Notes: generated from the sequence alone by a model not told the origin. Counted from the first letter of the stretch, positions 8,397-17,348 are shown. The stretch is DNA of 64,000 nt from Heliobacterium mobile (GCF_009720735.1 NZ_WNKU01000013.1:27221-91220); one strand, 5' to 3'. Numbers and translations are program-made.

Positions 8397-8406
8397 TAGG
8401 AGGTGA
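8397..8406 (+). promoter_or_regulatory. ribosome binding site fixing a TTG start for fliS
   Basis: GTAGGAGGTGA ends about 8 nt before TTG at 8414. No in-frame ATG lies near the start, so the TTG is supported by this strong site and by the protein alignment. Confidence 0.7.
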
Positions 8407-8413
8407 CATTCAC

Positions 8414-8878
8414 TTGGAACGAATCCCGACAGAGCAAGAAATTTACCAAATGTCATCCCAAGAGTTAACTTTGGTATTATACGAAAGTCTGATCGATCGA
8501 CTTCAAAACTCTTTAGTAGCTATTCGTGAAAAACGTATTGGCGCGGCCAATCAAGAGTTGCAAAAAGCCAACGATATTGTAGAACGACTTGGAGCCGGTA
8601 TTAATTATGAAGCAGGTGCCGTAGCAGAACAATTTGATGCCCTCTATAATTTTGTAGCCGACCGTCTTTATGAAGCGAATTGGAAAAAAGACGCTGCTAT
8701 CATTACGGACATCTTAAAGACAATAGAACCGATTGAAGAAGCTTGGAAACAAATGTTGAAGCAAGGCCCCACAAACCGTTCCGAACAGATTCGTAGGCAG
8801 ACTTCAGTATATGAACGCAATCTTGCCTATGACTACGATGCGATGGATATTTGCGATTCCGTTGATCGGCGAGAGTAA
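8414..8878 (+). CDS. fliS: FliS, flagellin export chaperone
   Basis: 154 residues, all helical, of the FliS family: a start like MSSQELTLVLYESLIDRLQNSL, then AANQELQKANDIVERL, FDALYNFVADRLYEANWKKD and ILKTIEPIEEAWKQ. FliS binds the C-terminal helices of flagellin in the cytoplasm, stops it polymerising and hands it to the export gate. The TTG start is set by a strong ribosome site. It is about 20 residues longer than usual, with an acidic tail (DYDAMDICDSVDRRE). It lies directly upstream of flagellin, whereas in many Bacillota it follows fliD; fliD is not in the window. Confidence 0.85.
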   Translation: MERIPTEQEIYQMSSQELTLVLYESLIDRLQNSLVAIREKRIGAANQELQKANDIVERLGAGINYEAGAVAEQFDALYNFVADRLYEANWKKDAAIITDILKTIEPIEEAWKQMLKQGPTNRSEQIRRQTSVYERNLAYDYDAMDICDSVDRRE

Positions 8879-8923
8879 GAACAGGTGATTTTATGATCTC
8901 AAATATATCGGGGAGAGATGAGA

Positions 8924-10225
8924 ATGCGAATTAACCATAATATCCAAGCTTTAAATGCGTATCGACAACTATCAAATAACCAAAACGCCGTATCCAAACA
9001 TATGGAAAAACTATCTTCGGGCTTGCGAATCAACCGTGCCTCTGACGATGCGGCAGGATTGGCTATCTCTGAACGTATGCGTTCACAAATTCGTGGCCTT
9101 ACTGTAGCGGAGCGTAACGGTCTCGACGGTGTTTCGCTGATTCAAACAGCCGAAGCCGCGCTTGATTCGGTTCACGAAATGCTCCAGCGCATGCGTGAAC
9201 TGTCTGTGCAATCGGCTAACGGGATTTACACCGAACAAGATCGCAACGCCCTCCAAGATGAAGTGGACGAGTTAATTAAAGAAATTGACCGTGTTGCCGG
9301 GCATACGGAGTTTAACACCAGAAAACTGTTAAACGGTAATATGGGCCGTGCTGTCTCTGGGGCTGTCGCTAATATTCAGACGAACAGTTTAGTCACATCT
9401 ATGGGGAGCGCCTTTAATGCTAGCGCTGATTTGATTAATTTGGCAGACCGGGCAGGGAACAAATTTGGGGTCGTCTCCGGTGATACAGTTCAGTTAAGCT
9501 TCGTTGTCAACGGAAAACTATTGCAAACAAGTGGAATTAAAATTACGAACAGCACAACTTTTAATGATGTTATCGGTGCTGTTGCTGTCAAAGACATGAA
9601 CGGTGCTTCTTGTGGAAATGTCAGCGGGTACTTTAAACTCACAGTAAGCGGAACGAAACTCAATTTTACTGCGCTTAGCGGGGGCTATGCCAAAGCTGTG
9701 TACGGCATTACCTTTACCTTCCGAGATGCACAGGGAATCATGAAAACACCAGCTACCGATGCCCTATCGTCGTTCCATGAAACTCGCCAAGCCTTGGTTA
9801 GTCGTCCACCTGGTGACGCAACGTTGCAAATTGGCCCGAACACCAACCAGCACCTCGGTTTGGAAATCGGTGACGTTACCTCCGCCGCCCTCGGGTTAAA
9901 GAGTTACTCAGGGGCAGAGTTCAGTATAAAAATCAATACGCAACAAGATGCCAATGTCGCCATCAAAGTATTTGATGAAGCCATTGCGAAAATCTCAAAA
10001 GAGCGTTCTAAACTCGGTGCCTTCCAAAACCGCCTCGAATACACCATCAATAACCTGAAAGTGGCCAACGAAAGCCTCACTGCGGCTGAATCACGCATCC
10101 GTGACACGGACATGGCTATGGAAATGACCGAATTCACGAAACAAAATATCATTACTCAGTCGGCGACAGCGATGCTGGCACAAGCGAACCAATTACCGCA
10201 GGGTATCCTGCAACTGTTGAAATAG
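8924..10225 (+). CDS. flagellin
   Basis: 433 residues. The D0/D1 ends are classic: MRINHNIQALNAYRQL, MEKLSSGLRINRASDDAAGL and ISERMRSQIRGL at the N-terminus, and ESRIRDTDMAMEMTEFTKQN with MLAQANQLPQGILQLLK at the C-terminus. The start is placed at the second ATG (8924) because GGGAGAG at 8911-8917 is then properly spaced; the first ATG (8918) abuts it. The central part, about residues 165-315, is an extra surface domain rich in Ser and Thr and would be the place for O-linked sugars. It sits between fliS and a block of pseudaminate and sugar genes, fitting flagellin glycosylation. No signal peptide, as expected for export through the flagellar channel. Confidence 0.95.
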   Translation: MRINHNIQALNAYRQLSNNQNAVSKHMEKLSSGLRINRASDDAAGLAISERMRSQIRGLTVAERNGLDGVSLIQTAEAALDSVHEMLQRMRELSVQSANGIYTEQDRNALQDEVDELIKEIDRVAGHTEFNTRKLLNGNMGRAVSGAVANIQTNSLVTSMGSAFNASADLINLADRAGNKFGVVSGDTVQLSFVVNGKLLQTSGIKITNSTTFNDVIGAVAVKDMNGASCGNVSGYFKLTVSGTKLNFTALSGGYAKAVYGITFTFRDAQGIMKTPATDALSSFHETRQALVSRPPGDATLQIGPNTNQHLGLEIGDVTSAALGLKSYSGAEFSIKINTQQDANVAIKVFDEAIAKISKERSKLGAFQNRLEYTINNLKVANESLTAAESRIRDTDMAMEMTEFTKQNIITQSATAMLAQANQLPQGILQLLK

Positions 10226-10240
10226 AAGCCGGTATAACTC

Positions 10241-10286
10241 AAAAGCCCCCGGGAGCTCTGTTCTAGAGTCTACCGGGGGCTTTTTG
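10241..10286. terminator. bidirectional terminator between flagellin and the convergent glycan operon
   Basis: AAAAGCCCCCGG and CCGGGGGCTTTTT form a long GC-rich stem with a loop of about 20 nt. It has T5 for the flagellin transcript and T4 for the minus-strand transcript ending at 10332. The core stem is the same as in the terminator at 7391. Confidence 0.88.
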
Positions 10287-10331
10287 CCATGTTTATACAT
10301 TTCATCTAAAGGCGACCGTTACAGCTCGATT

Positions 10332-11420
10332 TTACTTCTTCCGGCGTACCCATTCCGCAGTTCGGGCAATTCCCTCTTCTAAAGATATGCGCGGTTCCCA
10401 GCCTAACAATCGCTTTGCTTCCCGATAATCACAAAGAAGCCGGTGGATCTCACTCTGTGGATGAGGGTGAGCTACGTGCTCCACGCGAAAAGCCGCTCCT
10501 GCCTTGACAACATCTCCGACCAAGTATGCCAGATCATTGATCGAAACATCCCGACCGGAGCCAGCGTTCAATGTTTTACCTAAGACAGCGTCATCCATCC
10601 CTGCCGCAATAACAAAACGAGCGCAATCTTCTACATAGAGCAAGTCTCGCGTCTGTGTCCCTTCCCCAAAAATACCAATCGGCTCACCACGCAGCGCCCG
10701 TTCCACAAAAATAGCGACAACTCCGCCTTCACCGTTCGTCTTTTGGTAAGGTCCATAGGTGTTAAAAGGGCGAATCACCGTCACTGGCAACCCATAGGCA
10801 TGATAGTAAGACATGGCCAAATGCTCTCCGGATAGCTTTGCCCCGGCATAAGGCGAGGCCGGCAGTACAGGGTGATGTTCATCGATTCCCCATGCTCACT
10901 TTTCGGAGACCTTCTGGCATCGGTTGGTAGCCTCCTTATCGCCGCCACAACTCGTCGTCGAGTCTATCGCCGACAGAGTTATGTCAAATGGTGCATAGAC
11001 CATACAGGTGCTCATGAAAACAAAGCGGCACTGAAAGGCCCGGCACAGTTCGAGCAATCCAAAGGTACCCTCCACGTCTCGCCGGAATGTGTCTTGCGGG
11101 AAATCAATACTCTTTTGGACATTGATCTCTGCAGCCAAATGATAGCACAACTGAAAGCGGTAATCTTCAAACCACTTTCGCAACAGACTGGTATCACAAA
11201 TATCGCCGACTTCAAAGGTTAACTTTCCCACATTAATCCCAGTACAGAAAGCACCTACAGGACCGTCTGTCCACCCGAGTTCATCGGCGGTAAACTCCAA
11301 ATTCTCAGCACGACCATTGCTCAAGTCGTCAACCACCCATACGTGATGGCCCATACGAAGCAGTTGCAAAACCACCCACCGTCCGATAAAACCGGCTCCT
11401 CCGGTAACGAGTATATTCAT
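10332..11420 (-). pseudogene. NAD-dependent sugar epimerase/dehydratase interrupted by a short insert with a stop
   Basis: Two pieces of one extended SDR gene lie in the same frame. The N-terminal part (11420 down to 10896) has MNILVTGGAGFIGRW, YHLAAEINVQKSI and FMSTCMVY. The C-terminal part has PASPYAGAKLSGEH (active-site YxxxK), VIRPFNTYGPYQK, GTQTRDLLYVEDCA and a normal end at 10332. Between CMVYAP and GIDEHHPVLPASPY related proteins have about 8 residues; here about 34 codons lie there, including TGA at 10898-10896. The catalytic Tyr and Lys are downstream of the stop, so neither half should be active alone. AAGGAGGT upstream of 11420 shows the gene was once well translated. Substrate unknown; UDP- or dTDP-sugar epimerase or dehydratase. 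A sequencing error could remove the stop but not the extra length. Confidence 0.8.
10900..10985. other. short unexplained insert inside the SDR pseudogene
   Basis: About 78 extra bases relative to the gene family; the edges are approximate. Inside is a perfect hairpin, ACTCG-TCGT-CGAGT (10950-10963), flanked by two direct repeats beginning TATCGCCG at 10937-10947 and 10965-10975. No transposase, no obvious target duplication and no known riboswitch or intron boundary was recognised. Confidence 0.45.
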
Positions 11421-11448
11421 AGGTTATTTTACCTCCTTCTTCGTGGTA

Positions 11449-12390
11449 TTACGGACAAGAGCGGCAAATCGCCGGAACCTGTTTTTCTTGAAAGGTCTGG
11501 CGAAAACCTCGATACCTCTCCCCATTCCAGATGGATAAAAAGGATTCGTTAAATAAATTACCAAAATGGATAACCTCCGGATCCATGCGCAGGCAGCACG
11601 GCGTAACAAAACCGTCAAAAGTCACGTAGACTCCACGAATGGGCCACCAACAATTCGGAGCGTAGGGCTGCGATCCTGAAAAAGAAGCTGGTAGACCGTA
11701 TTTACGGCTCAACGATTCGATTTGCTCCCGTAGTTCGGATTCCAACTTTTCATCTCTGATTTTTAACGCTTCAATGTCCTTGCGCTTTTCCTGCATATTG
11801 GTCGAACCCGTATCGGTCCCCACTGTATCCACTGCGAAAACAAAGCGCAGTTTGCTGAATCCAAAACGAAGAGCCAACTCAAAAATACCTGGTACTTCTC
11901 CCAAATTTTTATCAGATAAAACCGTATTCGAAGTAATTGGAGTCTTCAGCTTCTTTTGTTTCTTAGTTTCATGTAAGGCTGACAAGTTTTCTATGAATAA
12001 CTCCCAATCGCTTCCCTCACGCAACGACTCCAAGACCATCGGACTAGCCCCATCGATGGAAAAGACCAGTTCATCAAAGCTCTCTAAAATCAGTTGGCGA
12101 TCAAAGCGTTGGAGCAACATTCCATTCGTCACTGTACGAACTACAATATTTCTTGACCGCGTTTCCAAAGCCATCTGTAGAATATCGGGGTGCGTAAAGG
12201 GCTCGCCAAGACCGATAAGGCTAACGTCGTTCAAAGTCGGGATGGCATCCAGAACACGCTTATAATCTTCGAGGGACATCACGCCTCGCCGTGCTTTGGG
12301 GAGCGCATGATTAATACAACTATGACAACGAAGGTTACAGATCGTCGTCGGTTCGATATGGGCATGGACCGGCCCATCGGCTAGATTCAT
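11449..12390 (-). CDS. radical SAM/SPASM domain enzyme
   Basis: About 313 residues. The radical SAM cluster motif is CNLRCHSC near residue 20, after HIEPTTICNL; GLGEPFTHPD and TNGMLLQRFD follow as the usual SAM-binding elements. A C-terminal SPASM-like region for an auxiliary Fe-S cluster has PCCLRMDPEVIHFGN and the final CRSCP. Of several possible starts, ATG at 12390 is best spaced from AAGGAGTG. It lies 28 nt upstream of the broken SDR gene and downstream of the ATP-grasp gene, in a pseudaminate/galactofuranose cluster. Its overall design matches the radical SAM enzyme at 20905, including the CWWP and GN-x-W-NGE elements near the C-terminus. Substrate unknown; a glycan or nucleotide-sugar modification is inferred from context only. 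Confidence 0.8.
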   Translation of the reverse strand: MNLADGPVHAHIEPTTICNLRCHSCINHALPKARRGVMSLEDYKRVLDAIPTLNDVSLIGLGEPFTHPDILQMALETRSRNIVVRTVTNGMLLQRFDRQLILESFDELVFSIDGASPMVLESLREGSDWELFIENLSALHETKKQKKLKTPITSNTVLSDKNLGEVPGIFELALRFGFSKLRFVFAVDTVGTDTGSTNMQEKRKDIEALKIRDEKLESELREQIESLSRKYGLPASFSGSQPYAPNCWWPIRGVYVTFDGFVTPCCLRMDPEVIHFGNLFNESFLSIWNGERYRGFRQTFQEKQVPAICRSCP

Positions 12391-12425
12391 CGACATCACT
12401 CCTTACCAACTCCCCGTTCACCGAA

Positions 12426-13421
12426 CTATTCCACGACAAACACGGCATCATCATAACGGAGCATCCAAAGATTCTTTTGATAGCTTCCCGGCACATGTTC
12501 GATCATCCTATCCTCTACCATTTGTATCAACCAGCGCGGATGAAGGGCACCGGCCTGGATCGCCAATGGCACGCCGCCACCGAAACGTGGATTCACCTCC
12601 GTAAAAAAGAAAGCCCCATCGCTTTGCCGGATAAATCCCTGAACTGTCAATGGGCCAATCGCCCCCATCTTCCCTAGCAAACTACAAAGACGGCAAGTTT
12701 CCTGCCAGGGTTCTGGAAAGAACACAGTTCTACTTTTAATAACCTCACCGGCTCGAACCTCTACCCGTTCGCGCATCACTACCTCGATGACCCGTCCCTG
12801 AGCATCGAGGAAGGCGTCGAAAGTATACTCTTTTCCATCGATGAACTCTTGCAGGATCCAAGCATCTGGATGGTTAGCATACGGCTCTAAATCTACAGGC
12901 TCTTTTACAGGGCATGCCGATTTACTGCCCATGCCCCGTCGCGGCTTGATAAAAAGCGGTACCTCGCCGTTCCAGCGATGCCAGTCAGTAGCATCCCAAA
13001 GGTTCGGTGTGGCAAAACCTTCTTTCCCACACCATCGGGAAAAAGCTAGCTTGTCCATACAGACATCCAACACCGGCTTTTCAGAAAGCAACAGCTTCGT
13101 GCCCACCTTCGTCAAGTCAGGCCTCAATGTTGACAAACGAAAAAACTCCGGCTCCCAAAGAGAGATCAGCAGATCTACTCGCTGTTGCTGACACCAATGA
13201 ATGAGGTCATCGCCATATCCGTCTGCATCCCACCGTCCGATTTGCCGAAAATCATGGCAAACAGCAGCGGCCGGAACCAGCCGATTGACATCTGCACCAA
13301 GCAACTTACCGCCAAACCGATCTAATTCTTCGCGAAAGGCACGCAAAAGGGCCACCCGGCGCCCCACAGCCAAAAATGCCACAGTAATTGCCGCTATTTC
13401 TGCCACCTTCTCGCTAATCAA
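12426..13421 (-). CDS. ATP-grasp superfamily carboxylate-amine ligase
   Basis: 331 residues. The N-terminal part has a Rossmann-like start (VAFLAVGRRVALLRAFREEL) and LLISLWEPEF. The ATP-grasp core includes PLFIKPRRGMGS (ATP-binding Lys and glycine loop), WILQEFIDGKEYTFDAF and the metal-binding FFFTEVNPRFGGG. The family joins a carboxylate to an amine or thiol with ATP. It lies directly downstream of pseI (94-nt gap), so it might add an amino-acid-like group to a nonulosonate or another sugar acid; this is inference. The TTG start at 13421 is uncertain because no good ribosome site precedes it, and a GTG around 13382 is possible. Confidence 0.75.
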   Translation of the reverse strand: MISEKVAEIAAITVAFLAVGRRVALLRAFREELDRFGGKLLGADVNRLVPAAAVCHDFRQIGRWDADGYGDDLIHWCQQQRVDLLISLWEPEFFRLSTLRPDLTKVGTKLLLSEKPVLDVCMDKLAFSRWCGKEGFATPNLWDATDWHRWNGEVPLFIKPRRGMGSKSACPVKEPVDLEPYANHPDAWILQEFIDGKEYTFDAFLDAQGRVIEVVMRERVEVRAGEVIKSRTVFFPEPWQETCRLCSLLGKMGAIGPLTVQGFIRQSDGAFFFTEVNPRFGGGVPLAIQAGALHPRWLIQMVEDRMIEHVPGSYQKNLWMLRYDDAVFVVE

Positions 13422-13515
13422 TATTTTTTATCTTTTCTCCTCTGCCGGTTATACGATTTTCCATGCTTTTTTTCTTTATATTACCGTTTGAATTCGTTTT
13501 GAAGCGAAGCAACTC

Positions 13516-14625
13516 TTACTTTTTTGGTATCAACAAATCCCAAGTCACCGGCGTCCCTTTCGCCACATCCTTAAGAACCTGACAGCCTAATAATTGATCA
13601 TAGTATTTCGGAGACAAACCCAAACCGGGACGAATCGACCGCAAATTTTCTGGTGTCAACACATCGCCGGTACGCATATCTGCGGCAATATAAAGTGAAC
13701 GCCGGTGTTTTTGTGATGTCTCCTCTCCATGAAGCGGCCCGTACCAAACCTGCCCCAAAGCCTGCCAAGCTCGTTTGGTTTCCTGCACCAGCGATGCCAG
13801 TTCAGAAGGCTCTAAAGAAAAGGCCGCATCGACACCCCCGTCGGACCGGCATAAGGTAAAGTGCTTCTCAATCACCGTAGCCCCTAAGGCCACAGCCGCT
13901 ACCGATACACCGATCCCCATCGTATGATCAGATAGCCCCACTTGAACCGTCATCGCCTTATCGTCGTTTCCCATCTCTGTCGTGCCGAACATCGACTGAA
14001 GATGGGGGATGGTTTTGAGGTGGCTCGATGCAGGAGAAGCCGGGTAGCTGCTCGTGCACTTAAGCAGGACTAAGTTTTGGCACCCCGCATCACGAATCAC
14101 CTGCACCGCTTCATCAATCTCTGCTACGCTTGCCATACCGGTAGATAAAATGAGTGGCTTACCTGTGGCTGCAACCCGAGCAAGCAGCGGCAAATCGGTG
14201 ATTTCAAAGGAAGCGATCTTATACAAAGGAACCTGTAAAGACTCTAAAAAGTCAACGGCAGTGGTATCAAAAGGCGTACTGAAGCCGATCATCCCTAATT
14301 CCCGGCAGCGTTTAAAGATCGGCTCGTGCCATTCCCAGGGAGTATAAGCTTCACAATAAAGATCATACAATGTTCTGCCTTTCCAAAGACTCGTCGGATC
14401 ATCAATATAGAACTCACCTTGCGATGTCTCTTCCGGTACGTCCAGCGTCATCGTATCGGCGGTATATGTTTGCAGTTTAAGAGCATGGGCCCCTGCCTTC
14501 GCGGCTGCTTCAACAATCTGCAGTGCCCGCTCTAAGGATTGATTATGGTTTCCAGACATTTCTGCAACGATCAGCGGAGGTGCGTCAGGGCCGATTCGAT
14601 ATCCAGCGACTGTAAAGCCTCTCAT
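13516..14625 (-). CDS. pseI: pseudaminic acid synthase
   Basis: Condenses 2,4-diacetamido-2,4,6-trideoxy-L-altropyranose with phosphoenolpyruvate to form pseudaminic acid. About 369 residues of the NeuB family: LIVAEMSGNHNQSLERAL, AGAHALKLQTYTADTMT, FSTPFDTTAVDFLE, YKIASFEITD, LSTGMAS, the metal-binding GLSDHTMG and ATVIEKHFTL. The C-terminal SAF (antifreeze-like) domain is RRSLYIAADMRTGDVLT onward. The wording matches PseI better than NeuB or LegI. There is a small insertion around FGTTEMGNDDKAM before the GLSDHT motif. AAGGAGG lies inside the end of glf and the start overlaps the glf stop, so the two are translationally coupled. The ATG at 14625 is better spaced than the one at 14628. Confidence 0.92.
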   Translation of the reverse strand: MRGFTVAGYRIGPDAPPLIVAEMSGNHNQSLERALQIVEAAAKAGAHALKLQTYTADTMTLDVPEETSQGEFYIDDPTSLWKGRTLYDLYCEAYTPWEWHEPIFKRCRELGMIGFSTPFDTTAVDFLESLQVPLYKIASFEITDLPLLARVAATGKPLILSTGMASVAEIDEAVQVIRDAGCQNLVLLKCTSSYPASPASSHLKTIPHLQSMFGTTEMGNDDKAMTVQVGLSDHTMGIGVSVAAVALGATVIEKHFTLCRSDGGVDAAFSLEPSELASLVQETKRAWQALGQVWYGPLHGEETSQKHRRSLYIAADMRTGDVLTPENLRSIRPGLGLSPKYYDQLLGCQVLKDVAKGTPVTWDLLIPKK

Positions 14626-15731
14626 CATATCCTCCTTGTTATATCCTGCGATCGGAGCCGTGCAAATAGGTCTAACGCTTCTCTGACGACCTGATCCATG
14701 TTCAAATAACGATATTGCGCCAATCTGCCCACAAAGTATACCTTGTCCATCTTGGCAGCCTCCTCGGCATACCGCTGGTACAACTCACGGTTTTTCTTTG
14801 CCGGGACCGGATAGTATGGCTCTCCCTCAGCGACGGGATATTCTCGAACAATCGTCGTGACTTCACACTTCTGGCCGGTCGCATGCTTCATCTCTAAGAT
14901 TCGAGTAAAGTCAAATTCGTTGGGATAGTTGACGACGCAAGCCGGCTGAAAAGATTCCTGCGCTAGCGTCTCAAATTCAAACCGCAAAGACCGGTAGGGT
15001 AAACGCCCGTAGGCATAATTGAAGTACTCGTCAATTGGACCGGTGTAAATCAGTTGTTTATAAGGAATAAGGTGACGAATCTCGGTAAAATCGGTTTGCA
15101 ACATCAGCTTGATATTCGGATGCTGTAGCATCCGCTCGATCATACGCGAATAGCCCTGTTTTGGCATCCCCTGGTAGACATCGGTAAAATACCTGGAGTC
15201 CCGGTTAAACCTCACAGGAATACGGGCACAGACTTCCGGTTCCAGTTCAGCAGCAGATAAACCCCACTGTTTGCGCGTATAATTGGCAAAAAACTTTTCA
15301 TACAGTTCTTTACCGACCTGACCGACGATGACATTCTCGGAATTTTTGATCTCTTGTGCCTCAGCTCGCTCATCCAGGAAGAGTTTCATCGTCTCTTCGG
15401 TCAGCGAAAGCCCATACAACTGATTGAGAGTATCCAGATTAATCGGAAAGGGAAGTTGCTGCCCGTCGACCCACGAAAGTACTCTGTGAATGTAGTGATG
15501 CCAATCTGTAAACTGAGATAAATAGAGATACACTTCTCGGTCATTGGTGTGAAAAAGGTGCGCACCGTAGCGGTGGACCAATACTCCACTGTCGTCATAG
15601 CAGTCATAGGCGTTCCCAGCCACATGGGAACGCCTATCCACGACAAGTACTTTGGCATTTTTTTCAGAGGCCAGACGCTCTGCTAATGTAGAACCGGCAA
15701 GTCCAGCACCGACAATCAAATAATCGAACAT
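14625..15731 (-). CDS. glf: UDP-galactopyranose mutase
   Basis: Interconverts UDP-galactopyranose and UDP-galactofuranose, using reduced FAD. 368 residues, normal length. Diagnostic pieces: FDYLIVGAGLAGSTLAERLA (FAD dinucleotide fold), VHRYGAHLFHTND, INLDTLNQLYG, YTRKQWGLSAAELEP, RIPVRFNRDSRYF, YTGPIDEYFNYAYGRLPYRS and FVGRLAQYRYLNMD near the C-terminus. Its stop overlaps the pseI start. The cell therefore probably puts galactofuranose into a surface glycan. The ATG follows GGGGCGTGA. Confidence 0.95.
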   Translation of the reverse strand: MFDYLIVGAGLAGSTLAERLASEKNAKVLVVDRRSHVAGNAYDCYDDSGVLVHRYGAHLFHTNDREVYLYLSQFTDWHHYIHRVLSWVDGQQLPFPINLDTLNQLYGLSLTEETMKLFLDERAEAQEIKNSENVIVGQVGKELYEKFFANYTRKQWGLSAAELEPEVCARIPVRFNRDSRYFTDVYQGMPKQGYSRMIERMLQHPNIKLMLQTDFTEIRHLIPYKQLIYTGPIDEYFNYAYGRLPYRSLRFEFETLAQESFQPACVVNYPNEFDFTRILEMKHATGQKCEVTTIVREYPVAEGEPYYPVPAKKNRELYQRYAEEAAKMDKVYFVGRLAQYRYLNMDQVVREALDLFARLRSQDITRRI

Positions 15732-15774
15732 TTGTCACGCCCCATATAAGTCTGGATTCACCTGTCCAGTATTT

Positions 15775-16269
15775 TTATTCCCCACGGCGAGGATATAAAG
15801 AAAAGGCAACCACCCAAGGCAACCAGAGGACAGACGCCGCCAACACTGCGACAAAGGCATAAAATCCATTGCGCAAGGTTTGCCACAAGATCTTGCTCGA
15901 TTGAATCGGTGTCATCTCACCGGGTAAATTAACCATCCAATGTTGTTTCGCCGGAACAGCTAACGCACAATGCAAAACATTGTGAAACCCGCTCCCGCTT
16001 TCGTTGGCAACAGGTGCTATCACAGCGTCCCATGACCGGCTTCGTACCGCTTCCGGGAGACGGGAGCGATCAAAACTGCCTGTCTCTAGATAAGGGATAA
16101 CCTCATCGACTTCCTGATATTTCGAGGCCATCTCCACTCCATGGCGATGAGTCAATACGGCGAGCTGCACTTCGGGAAACTTTTCCTTGACCTTGGGGAC
16201 GATTTTATCGAGTTGTTGAAAGGGAACGGAACGAATCAGCAAGCACCATTTTTTATTTTCTTTATTCAT
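15775..16269 (-). CDS. small glycosyltransferase-like protein with C-terminal membrane helix
   Basis: About 164 residues from the ATG at 16269, which follows ACAGGAG at 8 nt; a longer frame back to 16305 lacks such a site. It has an alpha/beta start (KWCLLIRSVPFQQLDKIVPK, PEVQLAVLTH, DAVIAPVANESGSGFHNV) and one strongly hydrophobic helix near the end (FYAFVAVLAASVLWLPWVVA). The layout recalls the N-terminal half of GT9/GT-B sugar transferases and could be a membrane-tethered partner of the neighbouring GT2 enzyme. The stretch N-x-S-G-x-G-F-x-x-V resembles the C-terminal domain of the B12-type radical SAM enzymes at 26482 and 31425. No exact function is recognised. Confidence 0.6.
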   Translation of the reverse strand: MNKENKKWCLLIRSVPFQQLDKIVPKVKEKFPEVQLAVLTHRHGVEMASKYQEVDEVIPYLETGSFDRSRLPEAVRSRSWDAVIAPVANESGSGFHNVLHCALAVPAKQHWMVNLPGEMTPIQSSKILWQTLRNGFYAFVAVLAASVLWLPWVVAFSLYPRRGE

Positions 16270-16361
16270 CCCAAATCTCCTGTACAAACAGCTTCCACTT
16301 TCCACAGGAACACTTAATACTTGATGACACTATTTTCTTCATCAAAGGAAACAAGCATAAA

Positions 16362-17348
16362 CTACCGATAAAAGGTAAAATTCACTCGGTATGGTACACG
16401 CATATTCCGGGCTACATGATCCTGAACGGGCTTACGCAATTCCAAAATCATTCCCATCTGGCGAAAAGCCGCCCAAGCCGCCTTTAGATAGACCGATGCC
16501 TTTTGTTCCATGGCAAAATAAAAACAATAATACAAAAGCTGAAAGGTCAAGGTAAAGACATAAGGTGCCGGTTGATGTTTCCAAACCAGCCAAAAAAGAT
16601 TCCGAGTATAGTAAAGAGGCGCACGCCAGGACTGCCGGTTCGTCGGAGAAGCCTTATGATAGGCCACAATGTCTGGAAAAAACTTAATCTTATAACCGGC
16701 ATTCCAGATTCGAAAAGCCAGATCGGTTTCATTCATATATAAAAAGAATTCCCCAGGATACCCACCGACTCGATTCAGCAGTTCCCTACGTATACCAGCT
16801 CCAGCACCATTAAAACTCATGTAATATTCCACTGGTTCTGTGTCATCGCTGGCCGAAGTGCTTAGTTTCTCTTTATTACTCATATCGCATTCAGGTACGG
16901 ATAGTTTCTCCTGTAGTGATTTTGATATCTTTGCTTGTGTCGTTTTAGAGATGTCTTCATGACGCTTCCGCTGCCATTCCTCAAACTGCCCATAGCTTCG
17001 CACATCGAAGGCGACAACACCGAGCTGGGGATCGCGCCGGAACTGCTCCACCATCTTTCCGATGGCATCGACTGCCGGAAAGGAATCGTCATCGAGAATC
17101 ACTATATACTCGCCAGTTGCGTGAAGAAATCCGCGGTTATAGGCTTCTACACCGAGATTCTCTCCTGTCTCTATAACATGAACCTCTGGAAAATCCCTTT
17201 TGACCATTTCCACACTGTCATCGGTAGAACCGTTATCGACGACTATAATTTCTAAGGGCTGGTACGATTGTTCCCGAAGACGAATCAACCCTTCTCGCAA
17301 GTCATTTCGACGGTTCCAGTTTAGGATAACAACCGATACAATGTCCAC
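16362..17348 (-). CDS. GT2 family glycosyltransferase
   Basis: About 328 residues of GT-A type: VSVVILNWNRRNDLREGL (start of the nucleotide-sugar fold), IIVVDNGSTDDSVEMV, GENLGVEAYNRG, YIVILDDDSFP (metal-binding DDD), then FNGAGAGIRRELLNRVGGYP and FFLYMNETDLAFRIWNAGYK, typical of rhamnosyl- or galactofuranosyl-type enzymes. The C-terminal part has aromatic, amphipathic segments that may sit on the membrane. The GTG at 17348 is chosen because GGAGG lies 7 nt upstream; the frame is open to 17366. The nearby UDP-galactopyranose mutase makes galactofuranose transfer a fair guess. An acidic, low-complexity insert (about residues 130-170) separates the two halves. Confidence 0.82.
   Translation of the reverse strand: MDIVSVVILNWNRRNDLREGLIRLREQSYQPLEIIVVDNGSTDDSVEMVKRDFPEVHVIETGENLGVEAYNRGFLHATGEYIVILDDDSFPAVDAIGKMVEQFRRDPQLGVVAFDVRSYGQFEEWQRKRHEDISKTTQAKISKSLQEKLSVPECDMSNKEKLSTSASDDTEPVEYYMSFNGAGAGIRRELLNRVGGYPGEFFLYMNETDLAFRIWNAGYKIKFFPDIVAYHKASPTNRQSWRAPLYYTRNLFWLVWKHQPAPYVFTLTFQLLYYCFYFAMEQKASVYLKAAWAAFRQMGMILELRKPVQDHVARNMRVPYRVNFTFYR

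Noticed and set aside
10900..10985. Known riboswitch, integron attC site or group II intron for the insert in the SDR gene
   Set aside because: The core motifs I checked for by eye (GTTRRRY pairs, GTGYG 5' end, c-di-GMP-type conserved loops) are not present; left as an unexplained insert.
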